Below are positions 34,505 to 47,791 of a stretch of DNA of 64,000 nt, piece by piece. Within the stretch, counting starts at the first letter, position 1. Each line of letters starts with the position of its first letter. Below the pieces are notes generated by a model, which saw nothing but the letters and a program-made list of their open reading frames with translations, searched no databases and had not been told where the DNA came from. The stretch lies in NCBI GenBank assembly GCA_031835245.1, contig JAVKOQ010000194.1:35115-99114 (forward strand), written 5' to 3'. Both the position numbers and the translations under genes were made by a program. The stretch comes from Balamuthia mandrillaris (Eukaryota > Discosea > Longamoebia > Balamuthiidae).

Positions 34505-36800
34505 AGAGAGAGAGAGCAGAGAGCAGAGAGCAGAGAAGAATTAATGGAGAGTAATGAAGAAAGCAAGGAAGAAGACGTACATGGGCATGAAGAAAAAGTT
34601 GTGGAATTTGAGGAGCACATTTTGCACGATCCTAGCGCGAATGTCTTTAAACAGAACGCGGGACAGCGCCACGACCTCATCTTTCTTCTCCATAATGTCC
34701 ATTTCATAATGTTTCTCCGGGAACTTGTGTCCATTGAAGCTGTTGTTTTGTTCACTTAACTCAAAGACATCAGTAAACAAGAGAAAAAGGGAAGGCGCTT
34801 ACTTCATCATGTCCCAATATATGATGCGAGTGCAGTAGAACTCGTCCTTGCATTTATCCACACAATCCGCCACTACCTCGTCCACAAACTTGAAAAAGTG
34901 CTCCTTGACTGTCTGGATAAAGTAGGGATACTCATAAATGGCCGAGGCGGGGTTCTCCTGTCCTACGGTGACCTTTCTTCTTGGGATGCCGCTGCGTTCA
35001 TCAAACGAGGAAGCCGGAGGTAGGGCCGATTTCTTCCCTTGTGAGATGAGCATGTAATCCACAATATCCAAACTCCTCTTCATGATGTAGATGGCCTTCT
35101 CATGGAGCTGTCGAATGAGAGGCAGCAGCGCCTTCATGGACTTTCTCTGTGCAATGTCGGAGGCGGCCCAGGCAAAGTTGGAGATAGTAGCAACTTTGGT
35201 GGGGCCGCCGGCGCAAGCAACCTCGTCCAGTGTCACCATCCCCATGTCGCAGTGGTGGCAGACGGCGCGAAACTGGGAAAGGAGGCGCTCGAATTGTTGC
35301 TTGCCGTAGAGCTTGTTCTCAGTGTAGGGGATGTTCCAGTCGGGCTCCAACTCGATCGTCCTTGCCATCTGGTCCATCCAAGGTCCTGACTCTGAAATAG
35401 AAAAGTTACGCAAGGTTCTTGTTCTTCTTCTCCTTCCTCTTCCTCTTCTTCTTCTGCTTTCACTCTGTTTCTTTGTAAAGTAGAAAGAGAAAGTTACCTT
35501 CGAGACTGAGTTCATCGTCCAAGGTTTGTCCATTCTGTTGCGGAATCCCTTCCAGAGTTCCTTTGAGCAGCTTTTCGAGGTTCTGCAAAAAGGCCACCAC
35601 GTAATTGCTTGCTCTTGCCCTGAGCTTATATGGCTCCAAGTTGGCTTGGCGCTCGCGATTGGCCATCACAGCCTCCTGCGCCTCTCTCTTTCTCGTGTTG
35701 ATGTTCTCGAGAACCTCTGGGAAGCGTTCTTGGTATTGCTTCCAGACTAGGTTGACAAGGTACTCCCTAAATGCGTGAACGCCTACCATGGCTTGGTATC
35801 TATTATGAAGAAATTGAGACGACATAGAAGAGTCTTGTTAAGGAAGGAGCTATCATCGAAGAGGAAGGAGAGATGAGTACCGTTTGTTATATTGAAGAGA
35901 CTCCATGAGGTTAAGATCCTCCTTGATAGAATCTGCAAGGGCCCTCTGATAGGACTCCGCCTTGCTGAAACGGCTATGGCTGTGCCCGGTGGAGGTCAAC
36001 GACGTCAAGAAGCACTTGCCTTGTTCGTAGGGTAAGAGGCCTAAAAACTTGTTCACAGCCTCGGTGGTGGTCAACGTCTTCAAGTATTCCTGCCACTTGG
36101 TGCGCACAAAGATGGTCCTCTCGAAGCGGGGATCCACCTTGCTGAGCAGCTCTTCCATTTCGTTATGCTCCCCAGCGTGCTCCACGCAGATGAGGAAACG
36201 GTCCTGCTGCTTGATGAGATCCATAATGGCCTGCTCAATCTCGTCCAGTTTGGCATCTCTACTGCTGCTGCTTCGTTTGCCAACACTGGAGCCAGCTGTC
36301 CCTGCGGAGAGGCTGCTTCCAGGAGCACCAGCACCAGCAGAAGAAGAAGAAGAGGGAGGGCTAGTTATGCTACTTCCAGCAGGGCTGCTCCCTGCAGAAC
36401 TGGTGCTGTTGGAGACAACGGGAGGAGGCATGGAAGCTCTTCTTTCGGAAGCCCCGCCTGCAGGAGAGGAAGCTCCCCCTTTAGGAGTGGATGGCTCTTT
36501 GCTGAACTTGTCTGTTGAAATGTTCTCCTTCTCCTTCTCCTTCTCCTTCTCCTTCTTCTTCTCCTTCTCCTTCTTCTTCTCCTTCTCCTTCTTCTTCTTC
36601 TTTTCCTTCTTCTTCTCCTTCTCCTTCTTCTTCTCCTTCTCTTTCTTTTTCTCTTGCTTCTTCTCCTTTTCCTTCTGCTTCTCCTTCTTCTTCTCTTTTT
36701 CCCTTTCCTTCTTGTTCTCCTTCTGTTTTTCCTTCTTATTCTTCTTCTCTTTTTTCTTCATCTTGTCCTTCATCTTGTCCTTCATTATGTCTTTCTTCAT
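34214..36800 (-). CDS. ARC5/DRP5B-like dynamin, lacking the front half of the GTPase domain
   Basis: Exons 36800-35881, 35799-35498, 35391-34803, 34739-34581 and 34412-34214 give 722 residues. Residues about 173-230 match the second half of the ARC5/DRP5B GTPase domain (RFLICVEHAG, SKVDPRFERTIFVRTKW, with the G4-like TKW). Then come the middle domain (VHAFREYLVNLVWKQYQERF, LKGTLEGIPQQNGQTLDDE, ENKLYGKQQFERLLSQFR) and the effector region (RIVQNVLLKFHNFFFMPM). The family divides organelles or remodels membranes. Missing here are the P-loop and the switch motifs G1-G3. In their place residues 1-95 are a Lys/Glu repeat and 95-170 a Ser/Pro/Ala-rich stretch. The sense strand of that repeat is GA-rich, opposite to introns here, so it is probably exon. 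No missing exon was found upstream, where the hairpin array lies. Confidence 0.82.
36514..36775 (-). repeat. Coding AAG/GAG repeat (Lys-Glu tract)
   Basis: TTCTCC/TTCTTC units on the + strand encode alternating Lys and Glu runs at the N-terminus of the dynamin-like protein for about 260 bp. Low-complexity, likely charged helix or disordered. Confidence 0.85.
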
Positions 36801-36967
36801 CTTTTGTTATACCTCATTTAGCACCAATGGAATTAGATTGCTCTTCAGTAGAGACTTGTTTGGATGTGAATGAAAACATGCAACTTGATATACATTCTGT
36901 AGAAACAAGAATGGAAATTGGGTACTGAAGCTTTCACTCTAACTTTTAAAAGCTTGCATTATTTATT

Positions 36968-37460
36968 TAGGTAAATTTAATGGAGGAGATTCTGTTGCTT
37001 TGAAGCATATGTGTGATATGGAGGTTGGAGGACCATATGTTTCTTTGCATAACTAGGCAAAGCCTAGAACAGAATCAAGAAAGTGGAAGGATGGGCCACT
37101 TTCTTTTAAAAAGCCCTTCCAAAGAGAAGGGCATGGTTTGTGGTAAGCCCTCTCTAATGAGAGGGCAAGTGCCCTCCAAGAAGAGGGCTGTAGTCCTTCT
37201 AGTGAGAAGGACTACTCCAAGTCCTCCCTTTTGGGAGGACAAATCCCAAGTCCTCCTCTTTTGAGGAGGACAAACCCCACGTCCTCCTCTTTTGAGGAGG
37301 ACAAACCCCACATCCTCCTCTTTTGAGGAGGACACTATTTTAATGGAGGACATCCCATTACATAGCTGATGTAATAATATGGAGGTTGGAGGATTACATC
37401 ACTTTGTCAAGCCAGTTTTTTGGAGTGGGATGGAAAAAGTGGATGGATGGGCCACTTTTT
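36968..37460. repeat. Array of short perfect hairpins with covarying stems, flanked by two related blocks
   Basis: At least ten inverted repeats with stems of 6-10 bp lie in about 500 bp. Arms at: 37053-37058/37062-37067; 37079-37086/37096-37103; 37113-37119/37126-37132; 37147-37154/37159-37166; 37171-37176/37183-37188; 37191-37200/37205-37214; 37221-37228/37233-37240; 37250-37258/37263-37271; 37281-37289/37294-37302; 37313-37320/37325-37332; 37357-37363/37369-37375; 37434-37442/37452-37460. The last three GTCCTCCTC-type units repeat every 31 bp with TTTT loops. Arm sequence changes between units (GCCCTTC, GCCCTCTC, TAGTCCTTCT, GTCCTCCC, GTCCTCCTC) while pairing is kept. TTAATGGAGGA and ATATGGAGGTTGGAGGA occur both before (36978, 37016) and after (37341, 37378) the array. 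Not coding in either strand. Identity unknown: possible structured non-coding RNA, or a palindromic mobile element. Confidence 0.85.
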
Positions 37461-38095
37461 CAAATAAGTATGAAGGAAAGTATTTCTTTTTTTCTTTTTA
37501 TTGGAATAGCATTCTCATTTTTTTTTTTTGTGTTAAGTTTTGCTTGGCAAAAAGTTTAAAATTTGCTTGTTATTAAGGAATGTAACTCTCTCTTTGTTTT
37601 TTATTTTTTTCCTATTTAACCATTGTTTTTGCCTTAAAACAAATAGCCACAATTTAATCAACATACACAAAAAACCACCTAAACTAACAAAAAATAACCA
37701 AAACTGCTACTCCTGAAGAAGAAAGAACTGCTCAGGTACTAATAATGTCAACGCTGTTCAAAAATAAGTTCAGAGCTACTGCTGCGAAGCCAGCAAGAAA
37801 AGAAGAATACCAAAATGGGAAAGCGTGAAGCAAAGCAAGCTCATGATGCTGCTCAAGTTGCTACATGTGAGGTGAATGGCTAGCCGCACAATGAGGGCTA
37901 ATCAGGTGAAGGAGGTTAGCGGAAGACGTGCTGCTCGTGTGCACAAATAGTGCTGTGTTTGGTCGACACAAATCAAATAAGGAAAGAGTAATACATAGGG
38001 CACTTGATAATAGGGTGGGGTTATGCTGCGGTTTGGAAAAAAATTTTTGGATAATTTTTCGATACTTCCATTGAAAAGTTGTCATTTTTTGGCAG
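37461..38095. other. AT-rich gap with short coding-like fragments
   Basis: It is AT-rich and unlike neighbouring DNA. From 37740 to 37960 on the + strand there are short ATG-started, Lys/Ala-rich fragments (MSTLFKNKFRATAAKPARKE; MGKREAKQAHDAAQVA; MRANQVKEVSGRRAAR), each closed by stops within 30 codons. They may be relics of a decayed gene; no family recognised. Confidence 0.4.
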
Positions 38096-38205
38096 TTAAC
38101 TGTTTTCAGAATGAGGAGTCCCGAAGAAGAGGGAGCGACGAGGAGGAAGAGGAAGCAAAACATGTTCCGGCGCTTTGGCGAGAGATGTAACGCGAACACA
38201 CAGGA

Positions 38206-38236
<31 letters not shown>

Positions 38237-38619
38237 CAAACAAACAACGTGAGAAAAAACAAAGCGTAACGAGCTGAAGTGTAAGATAAGATGGGAGTGG
38301 TAATACCTAGATCCGGAATATCTCTTAGCTCGGGTTTTCCGTCGTCCGGAACAAGTTCCCAAGGAGGAAGGTCAGCTTTGGAACGTTCGTAAAGTTCTCC
38401 CAACACCTGCTTCTGTTCTTCCGTGCGACACACGGTCGAAAATCCTTAAAGTATCATCAGCACACGACGACATGAAACGAAAGTGAGTACCCCCTCAGCG
38501 AAGTACATCCTCGCCTCACTCGTGCCCCGATGCGTGAACATACCGCTGACAAACTCTGCTTTGGTATCACAGTATTTCGTGCCGTGCAGCACCTTCTCGA
38601 CCAATTCCTCAGCTTGCAT
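38096..38619 (-). CDS. Small hypothetical protein (96 residues)
   Basis: Exons 38619-38544, 38444-38307 and 38172-38096 close in frame. The donors GTATGT and GTATTA are good. The reading runs MQAEELVEKVLHGTKYCDTK, then a helical charged segment (CRTEEQKQVLGELYERSKAD, LPPWELVPDDGKPEL) to a Pro/Arg/Leu-rich end. An alternative reads through the first donor but then loses the frame. I recognise no family and see no signal peptide or membrane segment. Support is limited to coding-like composition and consistent splice phases, so this could be partly wrong. It is followed on the same strand, beyond the hairpin array, by the dynamin-like gene; the two share no frame. Confidence 0.5.
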
Positions 38620-39040
38620 CCCGCTTTTTTTCAGTTGTGTTGAGCTGCTTAAAAATTATGTCATGTCGACATGGATTAACTGGTCCGTTAAGCCACGTCA
38701 TTTATGCAGGTAAAGGCAACAGCACACGTCACCATTTAAATTCCTTGCCCCGGATTGGCCAATTTTCGTTTAATTAACTTGTCTGCGTCCCTCCAATTAA
38801 TTTGCTACCAAAAACCCGCGCCCACCACAACACTCTCTCTGCCCAACCGACCAACAAGAAGAAGAAAAAAAGGAAAATCCCTCCAAAAAATAAAAAAAAA
38901 AAGCGTAGTATATATAAAAAAAGAAAGAGAGGGAGATTTGATGCCCATAGACACACCGCCAAAAGAAACGTAGCGTAGCGCACCCCGTGAAGTGTTCACT
39001 TTATTGTTTTGTTTTTTTATTAAAAATTATTTTTGGAGAG
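38620..39040. other. Intergenic divergent promoter region
   Basis: 421 bp between the start codons of the small protein (-) and the zinc-finger gene (+). It contains a TATA-like element at about 38909 and GTAGCG copies near 38904 and 38966-38975. No exon seen. Confidence 0.5.
38909..38919 (+). promoter_or_regulatory. TATA-like element
   Basis: TATATATAAAA lies about 120 bp before the zinc-finger start codon, next to GTAGCG-like motifs. It is a candidate core promoter only by sequence. Confidence 0.35.
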
Positions 39041-41034
39041 ATGGGGGAAGCGCTGCTAGTGGAGTTGCAGAGGAGGAGAAGGAAGCCCCTCTTCCATCCG
39101 GACCACCCTGGCCCGTTTTTCTTGAAGCATCTCGCCACCCACAGCGCCTTCTCCGTGCCACCAAAGCTCGCCGCCAAGCTCGAGCGGGAGAGGCAACGCT
39201 ACGGCCCTCATTTCCCCCCTCCCACCACGCAGCCGCTGCACGATCCGGAGGACCAAGTGATTGACCTCTCCGACCTGATCGCACGTTTTTCCACGTTCAA
39301 ACCGCCCACCCCTCCTTCACTGGACAATATTCCGCGGTTGGCTCCCCTCCTTTCTTCATCCCCAGCTACCCTTTCCTCCTCATCTTCAACTGCATCTACG
39401 ACCACTACGCCAAAGAATGTCAGAACGGTTCGTCCTTCGTTCATCCCGCTTTCTCCTGCCTCCTTCTTGGCCAACGTCCCGGCTTCACCATCCGCTGCAA
39501 CGTTTCTGCCCTCATCGAAAGTGAAGGTGGAGAAGAGCTCACCCACTGCCTCCTTCTCTGCTCTGCATCTGTCGAGCCGACAACCTTCCTCTGCGGCCAC
39601 TACAACTACAACACGAGCCATTCCTCTTCGTTTACCTCTGCCTCCCTTGCCTGTTAAACAGTGAGTGCCCGCTCTGTCTCTTTTTCTATGATGTCAATTC
39701 TATGTTCTTTTCCCTTTCATCTTCTCTGCTCTCTCTTCTCTCCTCTTTTCTCTCGTGCTTTCTTCTCCTTCTTTCTCCTCACTTCTATATTTTCTTCGCA
39801 TTCTCATTTTTTATTGTTCGTACAGTATCGCGAGACGCAGAACAACATCAACTGGACAAAAACGACAGCGAGAGACTACGAATAACTCGACGGAAACAGC
39901 AACTTCCAACGGACAAGAATCCTTCGAGCAAACAACTGAACCATCACCCAAAAAGAAACAGAAAGAACGTCACGACAAACTAAAACAAACAACCTCCAAC
40001 AAAACCCAAGCGACACCGTCGAGGATGGTGTCTCTCAAAGAGGAGGCCAAAAAGAAGAGTTCTAAACAGAAACAGCAACAACCGCTCCAAGAGGAAGATT
40101 CTGACGATTCTTCTCTGGACAAACCCGATACGGAGGGAGCGGAAGACAAGAGAAGAAAGCGGAGACGAAGGCTGGCATCCCAAATAGAAAGAAAGTTTCC
40201 TTGCCAATTTGCCCGATGTAACAAGGCCTATGGGTTCGTTCAAACATTCTTCCTTTCCCCCGCTACCTCATTCTTTATTCTTCTGTAACTGTTACAAGAT
40301 AGCTAACGCTTTATCTTTTCGCTCATTCCAGCACACAAGGCGCGTTGGATCAACACGTCCGAAAGAAACATCCAAATATGAGCTCGTTGAGAGGACCCTT
40401 TCAAGTTCCTCTCCCTCCTTCCCTTTCTCTATCCGCCCTATCCTTGCTTGCTCCCAACATGCAAGCAAACACAACCGCTCCATTACTGGCTCCCAAACCT
40501 TCTGCTGTATCTCTCTCCCTTCTTCAACAAAACTTGACTGCACTATTTCTTCAAGGCCTTACTGCGACTTCATCTTCCTCTTCTTCCTCACTTTCCCCAT
40601 CCTCTCTTCCATCGTCTTCCTCTTCCCCTTCCACATCAACCGATGCATCCACTTCAAGTCCGACCCTTTCGACTATCTCCTCCTCCTCCTCTTCTTCTTC
40701 TTCTTCTTCCTCTTCCTTATCCTCTTCTGATTCTTTGTTGCCTCCTTCAACTATCTCTTTCTCATCTGCTCCAAGCACGTCCCCCACTCCCACCGCTTCC
40801 TCTCCGCTGAACTCTTCCTCCTACTCCGCTTCTTCCACCACTGTAAACTCTCCACAAACGGAGCAAACTGCCCTCACCGACGCCGCTCTCCTTCAACCAA
40901 AGGACCCGCCACCAAGCAGTGCCGCAACAAAGAAGCTCCCTATTCCTTGCAAACAATCTTCTCTTGGCCCTGCTGCCCTGCCCGCCAGAGAAGTAGGAGC
41001 CAACCAAACAGAGAATGGATTAAAAAAGTATTGA
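39041..41034 (+). CDS. C2H2 zinc-finger protein, Ser-rich
   Basis: Exons 39041-39660, 39826-40233 and 40332-41034 give 576 residues. The N-terminus MGEALLVELQRRRRK is basic. Residues about 60-205 are Ser/Thr/Pro-rich. A Lys/Arg-rich stretch (EDKRRKRRRRLASQIERK), a likely nuclear localisation signal, precedes one C2H2 finger, FPCQFARCNKAYGTQGALDQHVRKKHP in outline: Cys-x4-Cys-x12-His-x4-His, split by intron 2 within the loop. The remainder is a long Ser/Thr/Pro tail coded by TCC/TCT repeats. It is probably a DNA-binding transcription regulator; with a single finger the site would be short or need a partner. The start ATG is the only one in frame near the T-rich leader. Confidence 0.85.
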
Positions 41035-41221
41035 TATCAATCGAAATTTTGCAAACGTCATCGATTTTTTTTTGTTTTTTTCGGTTAACAACAATCCATA
41101 TTTATCGTCATGGACACGAGCGAGGACATGAGATACTCCACAAAAATTAAAACCAAAAAAAAAAATACAATAAAGTAGCGGAATAAAATTACAAGAGAGA
41201 GAGACAAAAAAGAAAGAACAA

Positions 41222-41635
41222 ATGGAAGACCAAGACAACTGGCGAGAGGCCTTTCGTCTGTTCGACACGGACGGGGACGGCAGGATCAGCTCCACCGAGC
41301 TGGGCGAGCTGATGAAGAGCTTGGACCAGAACCCCACCGGCGCGGACATACGCGAGATCATGAAGGAGCAGGGCTCGGACAAGATCTCCTGCGAGGAGTT
41401 CATAGGCGTCATGGAGAGGAGGATCCGCGCGGCGGACGAGGCCCTGGTGGCCGCCTTCAGCGTGTTCGAGAGGGGAGACGAGGGCTACGTCTCGGCCGCC
41501 GAGCTGAGGCACCTTCTCTCCACGTTGGGGGACCCCATGAGCCAGGAGGAGATCGAGGAGATGTTCAGCTGCGCCGAGGTGGACAGCGACGGTCAATTCA
41601 ACTACAAGGAGTTCATCAAGTTGCACATGACGTAA
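41222..41635 (+). CDS. Calmodulin-like EF-hand protein
   Basis: An intronless gene of 137 residues. Four EF-hand units are visible. EF1 loop DTDGDGRISSTE is canonical. EF2 (EQGSDKISCEE) is one residue short and lacks the first Asp. EF3 (ERGDEGYVSAAE) has a poor position 1. EF4 (EVDSDGQFNYKE) starts with Glu. Calcium binding is thus likely at site 1 and doubtful elsewhere, which resembles myosin essential light chains or troponin-C-like proteins more than calmodulin itself. No myristoylation signal. Nearly all codons end in G or C, unlike the flanking genes, which suggests high expression. A GTAGCG motif sits about 45 bp upstream of the ATG. Confidence 0.9.
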   Translation: MEDQDNWREAFRLFDTDGDGRISSTELGELMKSLDQNPTGADIREIMKEQGSDKISCEEFIGVMERRIRAADEALVAAFSVFERGDEGYVSAAELRHLLSTLGDPMSQEEIEEMFSCAEVDSDGQFNYKEFIKLHMT

Positions 41636-42059
41636 AAAAAAAAAAAGGCGTTTCAGTTCAGCTGAAGAAAGAAAGATCGCAGCAACAGAGAACAGAGCAG
41701 AGAGAACAACCGAGACAAAAAAAAACAAACACATATTTTTTTTTGTGTTTCATTTATTTTTTTTATTACCAGATTTTGTATTTAAATTTATCGATCGATT
41801 TATTGTAATTTCGAAAGTTATCTCGGATTGTCGGCCGACATGGATAATAATTCATGAGACGGAAATTCCAAGCCGTGTCCGCAGAAAAGTAACCCAGAGA
41901 GAGAAGACGAGTTGCAAGGCAACAGAACGAAACGACAGCGCGAGTGACAAACCGAGCTTCACTTTTGACAACAAAGACCTTCACTCTGTCCTACGAAAAA
42001 AAAAAAAGTAGCAACGCACCCACACGCTCACGCACGCACGCACGCACATCGAAAAAAAA
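41636..42059. other. Intergenic region
   Basis: Contains T/A runs and, next to the aspartokinase start, an A-run, AGTAGCAACGCACC (42007-42020) and short (ACGC)n repeats. No exon seen. Confidence 0.5.
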
Positions 42060-45312
<3,253 letters not shown>

Positions 45313-45644
45313 AGCAACAAGCAGTTGGTATCGTTCGCGGTGAGTTCTCTTTTCCGTTGGCATACCAAGGAGAGAGGAGAGAGGAGAGAGAGGAGAGAGA
45401 GCAGAGAGAGCAGAGAGGAGAGAGAGGAGAGAGTGGAGAGAGTGGAGAGAGAGGAGAGAGTGGAGAGAGTGGAGAGAGGAGAGTGGAGAGAGGAGAGAGG
45501 AGAGAGCAAGAAAAAAGAAAAGCAGTGCAAACGGGGATCGAACTCGGGGCGTCAGGCACGCAACCCAATTTTGTGGGTAAGCAAAAGCAAAAAAAAAAAA
45601 GGGAAGAGGAAGAAGGCCTAACGACAAAGTAAAGAATACCAAAG
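45313..45644. other. Short intergenic region with GAGAGG minisatellite
   Basis: Between two + strand genes. A GAGAGGAGA-type tract fills 45367-45511. The rest is A-rich leader for the mitofilin gene. A T-arm-like string at 45529-45545 does not fold as a tRNA. Confidence 0.55.
45367..45511. repeat. GAGAGGAGA minisatellite
   Basis: About 145 bp of GAGAGGAGA/GAGAGTGGA tandem units, purine-only on the + strand apart from scattered T and C. Confidence 0.8.
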
Positions 45645-47429
45645 ATGTTGAGGGCAGTGGGCAGCAGAGGAACCACCATGCGGAAGTGGGGCACCACCCT
45701 CACTGCACAAAACCAGCAACAACGCTATGGTTCAAGGCTTTCTCTTCCTCGCCAATATTCTACAGCGCCCCCTCCATCCTCCTCGTCGTCGTCGTCACCG
45801 TCATCGCCATCTTCACGACTCCCTCCTTCTTCGCCACCACCGTCACCCTCTGGGCCTTCTCCCTTCAAACCCGTGGCCTTTGCCATCGTTACCACCTCCC
45901 TTGTGGGCGGCTACTGCTACTACCAAGGCATAGGCCCCTTCAACAAGGAGAAGCTGGAGAGCGTGCACAAGGCGGAGGAGGATTATTTGAACCGAGTGCG
46001 CGGCCAGTTCTCTCACAAGGAAAAGGGAGAGGAGGAAGAGAAAGAGGCGGAGGCAGAGGAGGAAAAGCGCTGGTTGGAGGATCAGGTCCCTCCTCCCGCC
46101 ACCTTGGAGGAAAGCGTGGCCCTGGTTGAACAACATCAACAGCAAGCAGCGGAAGCGAAGGAAGAGGGGGAGAAAGAGGAGAAGAACGAGACAAAGGAGG
46201 AAAAAGAAGAGGAGGGGCAAGACAAACAGGAGGACGAAAAGAAGCAAGCGACGGGGAGGCTAGAGACGGAAACGGCGGGACAGGAAAAGGAAGAGCGCCC
46301 TGCCACGAGCGAGTTTCCTTCCAGCGTTCCCTTTGGTCTTCCTGAGAGCGAAGAAGGCATCGTTATGCCCTTCTCTCACCAAAGTGAAGCGAAGGAGGAG
46401 GAAGAGAAGAAGGAACAAAAGGAGGATGAAGAAAAAGCAGAGCAGAAAGAGGAGCAAAGAGAAAGTGCGGCAAACGTGCTGCTGGCCAAACTGGAGGCTG
46501 ACGATCAGTCCAAGGAGTCCGTGGCCACTCTCTTCCTGAAGCAACAAGAGCTCTACGAGAACCGCATCCGTGAGCTAAAGGACAAGTTCCACCAGAAGCG
46601 CGAGCAGGAGCGGGCCGAGGAACAGAAACAAAGAGCTGCCCTGCTGAGAGAGGTTGTGGAAAAGAAAGTGGCGGAGGTGAAGCGACAGCTGCAAGCGGAG
46701 CTTCAACAAAAGGAAGCTCAGAACAAGCTCGCCATGGACGCCAGCCTCTCCAAGGAGTTTGCTCAGCTGGGCCGCGAGCTGGAGCAAAAGCACGCCGAGC
46801 GGTTGGACCTCCTCTCCACCCTCAACGCCAAGATTGAGGCCTACAACAACCTCGTCCAGAGCGAGAGCACCTCTTTCTCCAGGTCTAGCCTCGAAGTGCA
46901 CAACATGTCCCTGGCCTTGCTTGCCCTGAGCGAGGCTCTCGAACAGCACCGCGAGCCCTTCCAGAGCCAACTGGATTCCTTCCGCGAGGCCGCCAAAGGA
47001 CTGCCCTTGGCGGAGGCCGCTTTGGCCTCCATCCCGCCGCACCTCCCCGAGGAGGGCGTCTACTCCTCCGACCTACTCAAGAAGAGGTTCCGTCGGGTGG
47101 CCAAGCACGCCCGCCGCGCTGCCTTGGTGCCCGAGGACGGCGGCATGTGGTGGCACGCCTTTTCGGTCTTCCTCTCAGCTGGGCCTATATCTGAGCAGCA
47201 CGCCACGGCCAAAGCGGTGGAGAACGTGCTGCAACGAGCCCAAGAGCACATCGACAACAATGACCTGCTGTCGGCGGTGAGGGAGCTGGAGGAAGGCTTG
47301 CCCAAGGAGGGGCTGCCCAGAGACATGACCAAGGATTGGGTCGATAGGGCGCGCGAGCGCATTGTTGCGGATCAAGCGTTGGCCCTCATGAATGCTGAAA
47401 TGATATCTCGTACCTCTGCTCTTCTCTAG
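45645..47429 (+). CDS. MIC60: MICOS subunit MIC60 (mitofilin)
   Basis: A single exon of 594 residues. The N-terminus (MLRAVGSRGTTMRKWGTTL, no acidic residues) is a mitochondrial presequence. A Ser/Pro stretch precedes one inner-membrane helix at about 74-96 (PVAFAIVTTSLVGGYCYY). Residues 110-290 are Glu/Lys-rich, and 290-400 form a coiled coil (ELYENRIRELKDKFHQKREQ onward). The C-terminal mitofilin domain is clear: WWHAFSVFLSAGPISEQHAT, then AVRELEEGLPKEGLPRDMTK, DWVDRARERI. MIC60 bends the inner membrane and holds cristae junctions, facing the intermembrane space. Length and layout fit the family. AATAAA-type signals follow the stop at 47449 and 47470. GC-ending codons are frequent in the C-terminal half. 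Confidence 0.92.
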   Translation: MLRAVGSRGTTMRKWGTTLTAQNQQQRYGSRLSLPRQYSTAPPPSSSSSSSPSSPSSRLPPSSPPPSPSGPSPFKPVAFAIVTTSLVGGYCYYQGIGPFNKEKLESVHKAEEDYLNRVRGQFSHKEKGEEEEKEAEAEEEKRWLEDQVPPPATLEESVALVEQHQQQAAEAKEEGEKEEKNETKEEKEEEGQDKQEDEKKQATGRLETETAGQEKEERPATSEFPSSVPFGLPESEEGIVMPFSHQSEAKEEEEKKEQKEDEEKAEQKEEQRESAANVLLAKLEADDQSKESVATLFLKQQELYENRIRELKDKFHQKREQERAEEQKQRAALLREVVEKKVAEVKRQLQAELQQKEAQNKLAMDASLSKEFAQLGRELEQKHAERLDLLSTLNAKIEAYNNLVQSESTSFSRSSLEVHNMSLALLALSEALEQHREPFQSQLDSFREAAKGLPLAEAALASIPPHLPEEGVYSSDLLKKRFRRVAKHARRAALVPEDGGMWWHAFSVFLSAGPISEQHATAKAVENVLQRAQEHIDNNDLLSAVRELEEGLPKEGLPRDMTKDWVDRARERIVADQALALMNAEMISRTSALL

Positions 47430-47566
47430 AGCGCCTTCTTCGTGAGTGAAATAAAGCTGTTTTTGTTTCAATAAATGGTCTGAAAAAATAAAAAAGAATG
47501 TATCCCAAAAATTTCAATATTTATGTTTACGTTTTGGAGATACAAGAAAAAAAAAAGCGGGCATGT

Positions 47567-47737
47567 TCACATTTCCAAGTTGTCAAAATCTTCCAACACT
47601 TTGCGAAAGTGATTGAGGGCTTCATAGTGAGACATCTTTGTTGAGAGACAATAAGTTTAGATCCACGAAGGGGAGCCGGACAGAGAGAAAACAAAAGAAA
47701 GGAAAAGAATAACAAAAACAAAAAAAACGTAACAAAG

Positions 47738-47791
<54 letters not shown>

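Noticed and set aside
37053-37460. CRISPR-like array
   Set aside because: Units are inverted repeats with changing arms and no constant repeat with unique spacers; the context is eukaryotic.
38460-38543. Extension of the small orphan's first exon (THRGTSEARMYFAEG)
   Set aside because: Keeping it puts exon 2 out of frame, whereas the GTATGT donor at 38543 keeps all three exons in frame.
45525-45595. tRNA-like B-box string (GTTCGATCCCC on the - strand)
   Set aside because: The arms on either side do not pair into a T-stem (CCCCG faces CCCCG), and no acceptor stem or anticodon arm can be drawn.
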